The position numbers and the translations under genes were made by a program. The notes under the pieces were generated by a model. The model made no database searches and was not told the DNA's origin. It was given only the letters and a program-made list of their open reading frames with translations. A stretch of 10,438 bases of DNA, taken from an uncultured Oscillospiraceae bacterium (GTDB lineage: Bacteria > Bacillota > Clostridia > Oscillospirales > Oscillospiraceae). Of the stretch, positions 1 through 6,962 are shown piece by piece. The first letter of the stretch is position 1. The number at the start of each line of letters is the position of its first letter. Where the stretch lies: NCBI GenBank assembly GCA_910585155.1, contig CAJUEC010000056.1, positions 1 through 10,438 of the forward strand. Direction: 5' to 3'.

Positions 1-2108
1 TCTCCCGGGCCATCCCGGAGATCGACGGCTTCAAGCCCTCCCACCGCAAGCTGCTGTACACCATGTACCAGATGAAGCTGCTGGGGGGCGCGCGCACCAA
101 GTCCGCCAACGTGGTGGGGGCCACCATGAAATTGAACCCCCACGGGGACGCCGCCATCTACGACACCATGGTGCGCCTGTCCCGGGGGTACGGGGCCCTG
201 CTCCACCCGCTGGTGGACTCCAAGGGCAATTTCGGCAAGGTGTACTCCCGGGACATGGCCTGGGCCGCCTCCCGATACACCGAGGTGCGGCTGGACCCCA
301 TCTGCCAGGAGCTGTTCCGGGACATCGACCAGGACGCGGTGGACTTCGTCCCCAACTACGACGGCAAGCTCACCGAGCCCACCCTGCTGCCCACCACCTT
401 CCCCAACGTGCTGGTGAGCGCCAACCAGGGCATCGCCGTGGGCATGGCCTCCAACCTGTGCGGCTTCAACCTGGGGGAGGTGTGCGACGCCGCCATCGCC
501 TATCTGAAGGACCCCGGCGTGGACCTGCTGGGCATTCTGAAGGCCCCCGACTTCTCCACCGGAGGACAGCTGCTGTACGACGGGGCGGCGCTCTCCGACA
601 TCTACCGCACCGGCCGGGGCTCCATCCGGCTGCGGGCCAAGTGGCGGTACGTCAAGGAGGACAATCTCATTGAGATCTACGAGATCCCCTACTCCACCAC
701 CGTGGAGGCCATCCTGGACAAGGTGGCCGAGCTGGTGAAGTCGGGCAAGATCCGTGAGATCTCCGACATGCGGGATGAGACCGACCTGAACGGCCTCAAG
801 CTGGCCATCGACCTGAAGCGGGGGGCCGACCCGGACAAGCTGATGGCCCGGCTGTTCCAGATGACCCCCCTCCAGGACACCTTTTCCTGCAATTTCAACA
901 TCCTCATCGCCGGAATGCCCCGGGTGATGGGGGTGGGGGAGATTTTGGGGGAGTGGACCGCCTGGCGGATGGACGGGGTGCGCCGGCGCACCTACTTCAT
1001 CTGCAAGAAGAAGGAGGAAAAGCTCCACCTCCTCAAGGGCCTGAAGCGCATCCTGCTGGACATTGACAAGGCCATCCGCATCATCCGGGAGACGGAGGAG
1101 GAGGCCGAGGTGGTGCCCAACCTCATCATCGGCTTCGGCATCGACCAGGTCCAGGCGGAGTACGTGGCGGACATCCGGCTGCGCAACATCAACAAGGAGT
1201 ATATCCTCAGGCGTACGGAGGAGACCGCCTCCCTGGAGGAGGAGATCGCCGACCTGCGGAACATCATCAGCTCCCCCGACCGCATCAAGCGGATCATCAC
1301 CGACGAGCTGAAAAACGTCAAAAAAAAGTACGACGTCCCCCGGCGCACCGAGATCATCTACGAGTATCAGCAGGCGGTGGCGGAAAAGGCCGCCGCGCTG
1401 GAGGAGGTCCCCGCCTATCCGGTGCATGTATTCCTGTCCCGGGAGGGATACTTTAAGAAGATCACCCCCCAGTCCCTGCGCATGAGCGGCGAACAGAAGT
1501 ATAAAGAGGGGGACGGCCCGTACCTCCAGTGGGAGGGGGCCAACGGGGACGAGCTGCTGGTGTTCACCGACAAGCAGCAGTGCTACAAGACCCGCCTGTC
1601 CGATTTCGACGACACCAAGGCCAGCGTGCTTGGGGACTACCTGCCCACCAAGCTGGGCATGGACGCGGAGGAGCGGGTGGTGTGGGCCTGTCCCCCGGGG
1701 GACTACTCCGCCCACCTGCTGTTCTTCTTCGACAACGGCAAGGCCGCCCGGGTGGAGCTGTCCGCCTACCAGACCCAGACCCGGAGGCGCAAGCTCACCG
1801 GGGCCTACTGCGACAAGTTCCCCCTGGTGTCCGCCCTGCTGCTGGCCGAGGACCAGGAGATGGCGGTGGGCTCCAGCGACGGGCGGTGCGTGGTGTTCCA
1901 CACCGCCTCCCTCACCCCCAAGACCACCCGGAGCACCCAGGGCGTGGGGGTCATGGCGGTGAAGGCCCGGCACAAGGTGGAGTGGGCCAAGCCCCTGTCC
2001 GCCACCCCCATCGTCAACGCCGGGCGCTACCGGGCCCGCTCCCTGCCCGCCGCCGGCGCCCTCCTGCGGGAGGAGGACCGGGGCGAGGAGCAAATAACCC
2101 TATTATGA
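1..2108 (+). CDS. Type IIA DNA topoisomerase subunit A (GyrA/ParC family, ParC-like), 5'-partial
   Basis: This is the DNA cleavage/religation subunit of a type IIA topoisomerase, which would pair with a GyrB/ParE-type ATPase subunit. The open frame begins at base 3, before the first ATG at 63, and opens with SRAIPEIDGFKPSHRKLLY, the family motif normally found about 30 residues from the N-terminus, so only the extreme N-terminus is missing. The visible 701 residues contain the winged-helix region HPHG-type loop (NPHGDAAIYDT), the catalytic tyrosine in SRYTE (Tyr codon 276-278), the tower and coiled coil, and a short C-terminal beta-pinwheel from about base 1410. A canonical GyrA box (QRRGGKG type) is absent: the first-blade position (about 1446-1517) and an Arg-rich stretch QTRRRKL (about 1776-1796) do not match. 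This favours a topoisomerase IV-like decatenase over a supercoiling gyrase, so no symbol is assigned. It stops with TGA at 2106, 18 bases before the next gene, so the two are probably co-transcribed. Confidence 0.9.
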   Translation, partial: SRAIPEIDGFKPSHRKLLYTMYQMKLLGGARTKSANVVGATMKLNPHGDAAIYDTMVRLSRGYGALLHPLVDSKGNFGKVYSRDMAWAASRYTEVRLDPICQELFRDIDQDAVDFVPNYDGKLTEPTLLPTTFPNVLVSANQGIAVGMASNLCGFNLGEVCDAAIAYLKDPGVDLLGILKAPDFSTGGQLLYDGAALSDIYRTGRGSIRLRAKWRYVKEDNLIEIYEIPYSTTVEAILDKVAELVKSGKIREISDMRDETDLNGLKLAIDLKRGADPDKLMARLFQMTPLQDTFSCNFNILIAGMPRVMGVGEILGEWTAWRMDGVRRRTYFICKKKEEKLHLLKGLKRILLDIDKAIRIIRETEEEAEVVPNLIIGFGIDQVQAEYVADIRLRNINKEYILRRTEETASLEEEIADLRNIISSPDRIKRIITDELKNVKKKYDVPRRTEIIYEYQQAVAEKAAALEEVPAYPVHVFLSREGYFKKITPQSLRMSGEQKYKEGDGPYLQWEGANGDELLVFTDKQQCYKTRLSDFDDTKASVLGDYLPTKLGMDAEERVVWACPPGDYSAHLLFFFDNGKAARVELSAYQTQTRRRKLTGAYCDKFPLVSALLLAEDQEMAVGSSDGRCVVFHTASLTPKTTRSTQGVGVMAVKARHKVEWAKPLSATPIVNAGRYRARSLPAAGALLREEDRGEEQITLL

Positions 2109-2126
2109 TCTGAGGAGGCCTCTCCC

Positions 2127-2993
2127 ATGCCCTTCTGGAAAAAGGCGCTGCTGCCGTTTTCGATTATCACTCTGGGCTCCGCCTGCTACGCCCTGGGCTT
2201 CGTCTGGTGCTATGCCCCCAACGGCATCGCCTTTGGCGGCATCACCGGTGTGGCCCAGATCATCAATTACTTCATCCCCCTCCTCCCCATCGGCGCCACC
2301 GTCATCGTGCTGAACATCCCCCTGTTCCTGCTGGGGTGGAAGCTCATCGGCGGGCGGCTGCTGGTGTCGTCGCTGTACGCCATGTTCATCTCCTCGGTGT
2401 TCATCGACCTGCTCACCCCCCTGCGGGTGTGGGAGCCCATGGAGCCTCTGCTGGCCTGCATCTTCGGCGGGCTGCTCATGGGCCTGTCCCTGGGCCTCAT
2501 CATCCAGCAGGGGGCCACCACCGGCGGCACCGACCTGCTGGCCCGGCTGATGAAGCTGAAGCTGGCCTGGCTGCCCATGGGCAAGCTGCTGATGGGCATT
2601 GACCTGGCGGTGATCGTGCTGGTGGCCCTGGCCTTCCGCACCCTGTACGCCGCGCTGTACGGCCTGGTGGCCCTGTATATCTCCACCATCGTCATGGACG
2701 GGGTGCTCTACGGGCTGGACAACGCCAAGGTGGCCTATATCATCAGCGACAAGAGCCAGGAGATCTCGGACGCCATCGTCAAGGACATGGACCGGGGGGT
2801 GACCATCCTCCACGGCCAGGGGGCCTACACCCGCCGGGAGCGGGACGTGCTGATGTGCGCCTTCAAGCAGAGGGAGATCGCCGCCATCAAGGCCGCGGTG
2901 AAGGACATCGACCCCGCCGCCTTCGTCATCGTGTGCGACGCCCACGAGGTGCTGGGCGAGGGCTTCCGGGACTACAAGAAGGACGGACTGTGA
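2127..2993 (+). CDS. YitT family membrane protein (DUF161 plus C-terminal DUF2179)
   Basis: This 288-residue integral membrane protein belongs to the YitT family, which is common in multiple copies in Firmicutes; its transport or signalling role is not firmly established. Hydrophobic segments lie at about residues 8-30, 54-72, 78-98, 107-127 and 155-195. Family motifs are visible: GIAFGGITG (33-41) near the first membrane pair and GATTGGTD (129-136). The soluble C-terminal DUF2179 domain spans about 203-282, with RGVTILHGQGAYT (223-235) and the closing DPAAFVIV and EVLGEGF motifs. The ATG at 2127 has a strong GAGGAGG ribosome binding site at 2112-2118, eight bases upstream. It sits 18 bases behind the topoisomerase gene, so it is likely read from the same transcript. 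The family call is secure; the substrate cannot be inferred from the sequence. Confidence 0.93.
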   Translation: MPFWKKALLPFSIITLGSACYALGFVWCYAPNGIAFGGITGVAQIINYFIPLLPIGATVIVLNIPLFLLGWKLIGGRLLVSSLYAMFISSVFIDLLTPLRVWEPMEPLLACIFGGLLMGLSLGLIIQQGATTGGTDLLARLMKLKLAWLPMGKLLMGIDLAVIVLVALAFRTLYAALYGLVALYISTIVMDGVLYGLDNAKVAYIISDKSQEISDAIVKDMDRGVTILHGQGAYTRRERDVLMCAFKQREIAAIKAAVKDIDPAAFVIVCDAHEVLGEGFRDYKKDGL

Positions 2994-3283
2994 ACCAGGA
3001 AGCGCGGAGAAGCGGTCAGCGAGGGAGCTTGGACCGGAGCGAGGGCAAAAAACCAAGATTTGCGGAGCAAATCTGTATTTTGCCTGAGACGGAGGGAAAG
3101 CAACCGAGCGGCCTGACCGCTTCGCAGCGTGACAACGTCGCGGCAAGCTCCGTATCTCTCGCTTTCGGCTTCGCCGAAAGCTCGCTTCACTACACTCACA
3201 AAGCCAAAGGACGGCTTTGCGGGGACCCCAGCAGAGCGCACAGCCGTCGTGAACAGCGCGGCCACGAAAAGGAGGTCTGTCCG
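2994..3283. repeat. Structured non-coding block rich in inverted repeats (candidate dispersed palindromic element)
   Basis: No gene is supported in these 290 bases. The block is packed with exact inverted repeats. An 11-base arm GAAGCGGTCAG (3009-3019) pairs with CTGACCGCTTC (3113-3123). Inside it, GGCAAAA (3044-3050) pairs with TTTTGCC (3078-3084), and within that AGATTTGC (3056-3063) pairs with GCAAATCT (3067-3074) around GGA. To the right, GCTTTCGGC/GCCGAAAGC (3161-3169/3173-3181), CAAAGCC/GGCTTTG (3199-3205/3213-3219) and GACGGCT/AGCCGTC (3210-3216/3242-3248) form further hairpins. Base composition differs from the flanking codon-biased genes. Reading frames stay open through it on both strands, but they lack a start site and resemble no family. 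The density of palindromes suggests a non-autonomous mobile or REP/MITE-like unit; copy number cannot be tested here, and the right edge is only bounded by the ribosome binding site near 3267. Confidence 0.5.
3267..3276 (+). promoter_or_regulatory. Ribosome binding site that fixes the GTG start of the lipoprotein
   Basis: AAAAGGAGGT is a near-perfect Shine-Dalgarno sequence ending seven bases before the GTG at 3284. It supports this start over the much longer upstream reading frame, which runs through the repeat block and into the yitT gene, because the signal peptide begins exactly here. Confidence 0.85.
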
Positions 3284-4450
3284 GTGAAAAAACGCGTATT
3301 GACCCTGTTTCTGGCCCTGACCCTGCTCCCCCTCCCCGGCTGCGCGGCCATGCTGGAGCGGGGGCATGAGACCGTCACCACCCACGTGGACTACGCCGTC
3401 ACCGAGGATGAGTCCATCCTGCGGGCGGAGAGCTACCAGGGGCTGGTCAACGCCATTCTCTACTTTGTCAGCGACCACCGGACAGCGGGCACCATCCGGC
3501 TGTACAATTACACCGGAGACGTGGAGGCCGATCTGGCCAACGCCCGGGACGAGGTGATGTACGAGGACCCCCTGGGGGCCTTCTCCCTGCGCTCCCTCAG
3601 CTACGGGGTCACCCGCATCCTCACCTACTACGAGGTGGAGCTGCGCATCGGCTACTCCCGCTCCGCCAAGGAGGTGGACGCCCTGCCCGAGGTCACCGGC
3701 CTGGCCGGCGTGCGCCAGGAGCTGGCCAAGCTGGTCAGCAGCCAGCAGCCGTCCGCCGCCTTCCTGGCCTCCTACTTCTCCGGAGACCGGGAGCTGCTGG
3801 AAAAGCTGCTGAACCTGGCCTGCCTCGGCGCCCCCGAGCTGTCCGCCCACCAGGGCCTCAGCGCCGCCATCTCCCTCTATCCCGAGACGGGCACCCGCCG
3901 GGTCATTGAGGTGAAGCTGAGCCTGTCCGCCCAGGAGGTGGAGGCGGAAAAGGAGTACGCCCAGCAGCTGGAGACCGCCGCCGCCGCGCTGCTGGAGGCC
4001 AACCCCGCCGCCGGAGAGAGCTACACCGTGGAGGAGCTGGCCTCCATCGTCCGCACCGCCCACGGGGGCTATGATTACCACGGCGCCCAGGACGCGCTGG
4101 CCGTCTTTTCCGGGGCGTCCGTCACCGAGAGCGCCGCCCTCATGGCCATGGAATACCTGTGCCAGCAGTGCTCCATTGAGGTGGAGCCGGTGAGCAGCCC
4201 CATGGGCCTGTGGCTCATCGTGGCCACCCCGGCGGGCTACCGGCACCTGCTGCCCGCCATGCTGCTGAACCCGGAGGAGAGCGCCTCCTGGAACGGCATC
4301 CCCTCCGCCCCCTTCCACCTGTACACCGACCAGGAGCTGACCCGGCTGGGCTGGGAGTGGGACGCCGCCCTCCACCCCGCCTGCGAGCAGTACGACGTCT
4401 CCGCCCAGACCTTGGAGGGGCTGGATGCCGGCGGCCAGCCCCCGTTCTAG
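3284..4450 (+). CDS. Putative lipoprotein with a degenerate transglutaminase-like domain
   Basis: This is a predicted 388-residue exported lipoprotein. It starts at GTG with a basic MKKR, a hydrophobic core and a lipobox LPGC, so Cys20 should be lipidated and the protein anchored outside the cytoplasmic membrane. Residues about 30-240 match no family I recognise and include an acidic, alanine-rich helical stretch (about 215-242). Residues about 245-370 resemble the transglutaminase-like fold: YDYHGAQDAL (263-272), then SGASVTESAALMAMEYL (276-292), where the family has a G-x-G-V-C-x-G-Y-A-type motif, and a closing LYTDQELTRLGWEWD (346-360) like the tail of many clostridial members. The expected catalytic Cys position is Thr281 or a neighbour, and the usual His-Ala-Trp-Asn is replaced around Gly308-Trp310, so it is probably not an active enzyme. 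A binding or scaffold role is possible. Function is unknown. Confidence 0.75.
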   Translation: MKKRVLTLFLALTLLPLPGCAAMLERGHETVTTHVDYAVTEDESILRAESYQGLVNAILYFVSDHRTAGTIRLYNYTGDVEADLANARDEVMYEDPLGAFSLRSLSYGVTRILTYYEVELRIGYSRSAKEVDALPEVTGLAGVRQELAKLVSSQQPSAAFLASYFSGDRELLEKLLNLACLGAPELSAHQGLSAAISLYPETGTRRVIEVKLSLSAQEVEAEKEYAQQLETAAAALLEANPAAGESYTVEELASIVRTAHGGYDYHGAQDALAVFSGASVTESAALMAMEYLCQQCSIEVEPVSSPMGLWLIVATPAGYRHLLPAMLLNPEESASWNGIPSAPFHLYTDQELTRLGWEWDAALHPACEQYDVSAQTLEGLDAGGQPPF

Positions 4451-4507
4451 GGAAGGGCTGATTCAAGCGGCCAGCGGAGACCCGGCGAAGACCCGGTCAA
4501 TATTAGC

Positions 4508-4536
4508 TTGCTTTTCCCCGCACAAGCGTATATAAT
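4508..4536 (+). promoter_or_regulatory. Sigma-A-type promoter of glnS
   Basis: TTGCTT (4508-4513) and a perfect TATAAT (4531-4536) are separated by 17 bases, the optimal spacing for a vegetative sigma-A promoter. The predicted start point is near 4543, about 50 bases before the glnS ATG. This leaves no room for the long T-box leader that many Firmicute aminoacyl-tRNA synthetase genes carry. An 8-base direct repeat AGACCCGG at 4478-4485 and 4489-4496, one helical turn apart, lies just upstream and could be a regulator site, but this is weak. Confidence 0.75.
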
Positions 4537-4538
4537 AA

Positions 4539-4567
4539 TTGGGTTCCGGGCAAAGCCCGGAACCCAA
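4539..4567 (+). promoter_or_regulatory. Perfect 13-bp hairpin at the start of the glnS transcript
   Basis: TTGGGTTCCGGGC (4539-4551) pairs with GCCCGGAACCCAA (4555-4567) around an AAA loop. The hairpin begins three bases after the -10 element, so the predicted RNA 5' end falls within its left arm. It is followed by CTTCATTTTTA, which is T-rich but not an uninterrupted tract. It could terminate read-through from the upstream lipoprotein gene, attenuate glnS, or protect the 5' end of the mRNA. The sequence does not decide between these. Confidence 0.7.
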
Positions 4568-4594
4568 CTTCATTTTTACCGAGGAGTGACAGGC

Positions 4595-6280
4595 ATGGCA
4601 GAAGAGCTGAACGGTTCCATGAGCCAGAACTTTATCCACGACTTTATCGACGAGGACATCGCTCAGGGCGGGCAGTATGCCGGCATGACTGTCCACACCC
4701 GCTTCCCCCCTGAGCCCAACGGCTATCTCCACATCGGCCACTGCAAGGCCCTGACCATCGACTTCGGCACCGCCGAGAAGTACGGCGGACTGTGCAATCT
4801 CCGCATGGACGACACCAACCCCTCCAAGGAGGACGTGGAGTACGTGGAGGCCATCCAGGAGGACATCCACTGGCTGGGCTTCGACTGGGGGGACCGCTTT
4901 TTCTACGCCTCCGACTACTTCCCCCAGATGTACGAGTACGCGGTGGAGCTGATCCGCAAGGGGCTGGCCTACGTGTGCCAGCTGTCCCCGGAGGAGTTCA
5001 AGGAGCACCGGGGCGCCATCGGCGTGCCCGCCACCTCCCCCTGGCGGGACCGGCCGGTGGAGGAGTCCCTGGACCTGTTTGAGCGGATGAAAAGCGGGGA
5101 GTTCGAGAACGGCAAATACACCCTGCGGGCCAAGATCGACCTGGCCAGCGGCAATTTCAACATGCGGGACCCGGTGATCTACCGCATCAACCACGCCCAC
5201 CACCACCGCCAGGGGGACAAGTGGTGCATCTACCCCATGTATGATTTCGCCCACCCCATCGAGGACGCCCTGGAGGGCATCACCCACTCCCTGTGCTCTC
5301 TGGAGTTCGAGGACCACCGGCCGCTGTACGACTGGGTGGCCCAGCACGTGTCCATCCCCTACCACAAGCCCCGGCAGATCGAGTTCGCCCGGCTGGGCAT
5401 CAACCACACCGTCATGTCCAAGCGGAAGCTGCGCCAGCTGGTGGAGGAGGGCCGGGTGTCCGGCTGGGACGACCCCCGCATGCCCACCCTGTGCGGCCTG
5501 CGCCGCCGGGGCTACACCCCCAAGTCCATCCGCAGCTTCTGCGACCGCATCGGCGTGGCCAAGGCGGCCAACACCATTGAATACGCCTTTTTGGAGTACT
5601 GTCTCCGGGAGGACCTGAACGAGACCGCCCGGCGGGTGATGGCGGTGCTGCGGCCCGTCAAGCTGGTGATCACCAACTACCCGGCGGGGCAGTCCGAGAC
5701 CTTTGAGGTGGAGAACAACCCCCTGCGCCCGGAGGAGGGCACCCATACCGTCACCTTCTCCCGGGAGCTGTGGGTGGAGGGGTCGGACTTCCTGCCCGAG
5801 CCCGTGCCCAAGTACAAGCGGCTCTACCCCAACGGCCCGGAGTGCCGGCTGAAGGGGGCCTACCTCATCAAGTGCGTGGGCTACGAGACGGACGAGGAGG
5901 GGAACGTCACCGAGATCGCCGCCGAGTACGACCCGGACAGCCGGGGGGGCAACCCCACCGATGGCCGGAAGGTGAAGGGGGCCACCATCCACTGGGTGGA
6001 CGCGGCCACCGCCGTGGACGCGGAGGTCCGGCTGTACGACAACCTGTTCTCCGACCCCGACCCGGACGCGGCGGGGAAGGATTTCATCCAGTGCCTGAAC
6101 CCGGATTCCCTGGAGGTGCTCACCGGGTGCAAGGTGGAGGCGGGGCTGGCCCACGCCCAGCCGTCGGACCGCTTCCAGTTCCTGCGGCAGGGGTATTTCT
6201 GCGCCGACAGCAAGGATTCCAAGCCGGGACACCTAGTGTTCAACCGCTCGGTGAGCTTGAAGGACAGCTTTAAGCCGTGA
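4595..6280 (+). CDS. glnS: Glutaminyl-tRNA synthetase
   Basis: This enzyme charges tRNA-Gln with glutamine using ATP in the cytoplasm. The 561-residue product is close to the length of the Escherichia coli enzyme and resembles it throughout. The class I signature is HIGH at residues 46-49 within PPEPNGYLHIGH, and the second signature is MSKRK at 274-278. The synthetase core also carries LRMDDTNPSKEDVEYVE, WCIYPMYDF, DALEGITHSLCSLEF and GWDDPRMPT, all typical of GlnRS rather than bacterial GluRS. The C-terminal beta-barrel anticodon-binding domains follow from about residue 345. ATG 4595 has GAGGAG at 4581-4586, eight bases upstream. The frame remains open to a TTG at 4508, but that triplet forms the promoter -35 element. 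Many Firmicutes lack GlnRS and use Glu-tRNA amidotransferase instead, so its presence is informative about lineage. Confidence 0.97.
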   Translation: MAEELNGSMSQNFIHDFIDEDIAQGGQYAGMTVHTRFPPEPNGYLHIGHCKALTIDFGTAEKYGGLCNLRMDDTNPSKEDVEYVEAIQEDIHWLGFDWGDRFFYASDYFPQMYEYAVELIRKGLAYVCQLSPEEFKEHRGAIGVPATSPWRDRPVEESLDLFERMKSGEFENGKYTLRAKIDLASGNFNMRDPVIYRINHAHHHRQGDKWCIYPMYDFAHPIEDALEGITHSLCSLEFEDHRPLYDWVAQHVSIPYHKPRQIEFARLGINHTVMSKRKLRQLVEEGRVSGWDDPRMPTLCGLRRRGYTPKSIRSFCDRIGVAKAANTIEYAFLEYCLREDLNETARRVMAVLRPVKLVITNYPAGQSETFEVENNPLRPEEGTHTVTFSRELWVEGSDFLPEPVPKYKRLYPNGPECRLKGAYLIKCVGYETDEEGNVTEIAAEYDPDSRGGNPTDGRKVKGATIHWVDAATAVDAEVRLYDNLFSDPDPDAAGKDFIQCLNPDSLEVLTGCKVEAGLAHAQPSDRFQFLRQGYFCADSKDSKPGHLVFNRSVSLKDSFKP

Positions 6281-6299
6281 CGTAAAGCGGAGGTTTGTG

Positions 6300-6926
6300 A
6301 TGCCAAAGATTTTTCTTCACGGTTCGGGGCATAAGGCCGCGAGCTGGAATGAGACAATCTCTTATATGGAGCATGGAGACGATATCTTGTGCCCGAATTT
6401 GTCCGCGATTCTGAACGGAAAAGAGGCGGACTATCCGAACCTGCGCGCTTCTTTTGCGGAATATTGCAGTAGAATTGATGAACAAATTCATTTGTGCGGC
6501 ATTTCTCTGGGAGGGATTTTAGCGTTAAGCTATGCCCTGGATCATCCGAAGAAAGTGAAGACGCTGGTCCTGATTGGAACACCTCACAAAGTACCAAAAG
6601 CAGCATTTGGCCTTCAAAATGTGATTTTTAGATTTTTGCCGGAATCGGTTTTTGAAAATATGGCGTTTGGCAAAAAGGACACTTTCATTTTGGGAAATTC
6701 CATGAAAAATCTGGATTTCAGCAACAAGTTGCGAGATGTTCAGTGTCCGGCGCTGATAGTCTGCGGAAAGAAAGATCGTGCAAACATTAAGTCGGCCTAT
6801 TATCTTTCTAATAATATTAAAAATGCGGAATTGAGAATCATTGAAAATACCGGACACGTTGTAAACGAGGAGGCGCCGAAGACTTTGGCAGACTTACTGG
6901 ACGGATTTTATGGTACAGAGGCTTGA
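6300..6926 (+). CDS. Small alpha/beta hydrolase, likely horizontally acquired
   Basis: This is a 208-residue alpha/beta-fold hydrolase of unknown substrate. It has FLHGSGH near the N-terminus (oxyanion-loop HG motif at residues 7-8) and a nucleophile elbow GISLGG with Ser69. A plausible acid is Asp159 in CGKKD, and a catalytic histidine His186 occurs in NTGHV, giving a complete Ser-Asp-His triad in canonical order. The cap between strands 6 and 7 is short (about residues 96-145). No signal peptide is seen, so it should be cytosolic. The ATG at 6300 is preferred over GTG 6297 because GGAGG at 6289-6293 lies six bases upstream of the ATG. It follows glnS by 19 bases and has no visible promoter of its own. 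Its composition is unlike its neighbours: bases 6601-6660 hold 20 G+C of 60, whereas 5461-5520 in glnS hold 48 of 60. This points to recent transfer. Confidence 0.88.
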   Translation: MPKIFLHGSGHKAASWNETISYMEHGDDILCPNLSAILNGKEADYPNLRASFAEYCSRIDEQIHLCGISLGGILALSYALDHPKKVKTLVLIGTPHKVPKAAFGLQNVIFRFLPESVFENMAFGKKDTFILGNSMKNLDFSNKLRDVQCPALIVCGKKDRANIKSAYYLSNNIKNAELRIIENTGHVVNEEAPKTLADLLDGFYGTEA

Positions 6927-6962
6927 ATGAATTCAAGATAGCGTTCTATTGGTAAAAAACAG

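Noticed and set aside
2855..3283. Long N-terminal extension of the lipoprotein frame through the repeat block and into yitT
   Set aside because: The frame is open but has no ribosome binding site, overlaps the well-supported YitT C-terminus in another frame, and would bury the clear signal peptide that starts at GTG 3284 behind an AAGGAGGT site.
2972..4375. 467-codon minus-strand open frame across the repeat and lipoprotein
   Set aside because: The translation is Gly/Gln/Leu-rich and repetitive, typical of antisense to GC-rich genes; no ribosome binding site or motif supports it.
4508..4594. TTG start giving GlnRS a 29-residue extension
   Set aside because: The TTG is part of the -35 element, and the extension would read through the promoter and the 5' hairpin; ATG 4595 has a good ribosome binding site and the expected N-terminus.
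4451..4594. T-box riboswitch in front of glnS
   Set aside because: The predicted transcript leader is only about 50 bases and contains no room for the stem I specifier loop or a T-box sequence.
4463..6232. 589-codon open frame antisense to glnS
   Set aside because: It is a shadow of GC-rich codon bias, with low-complexity Gly/Val/Leu/His/Gln-rich translation and no recognisable domain; glnS on the other strand is certain.
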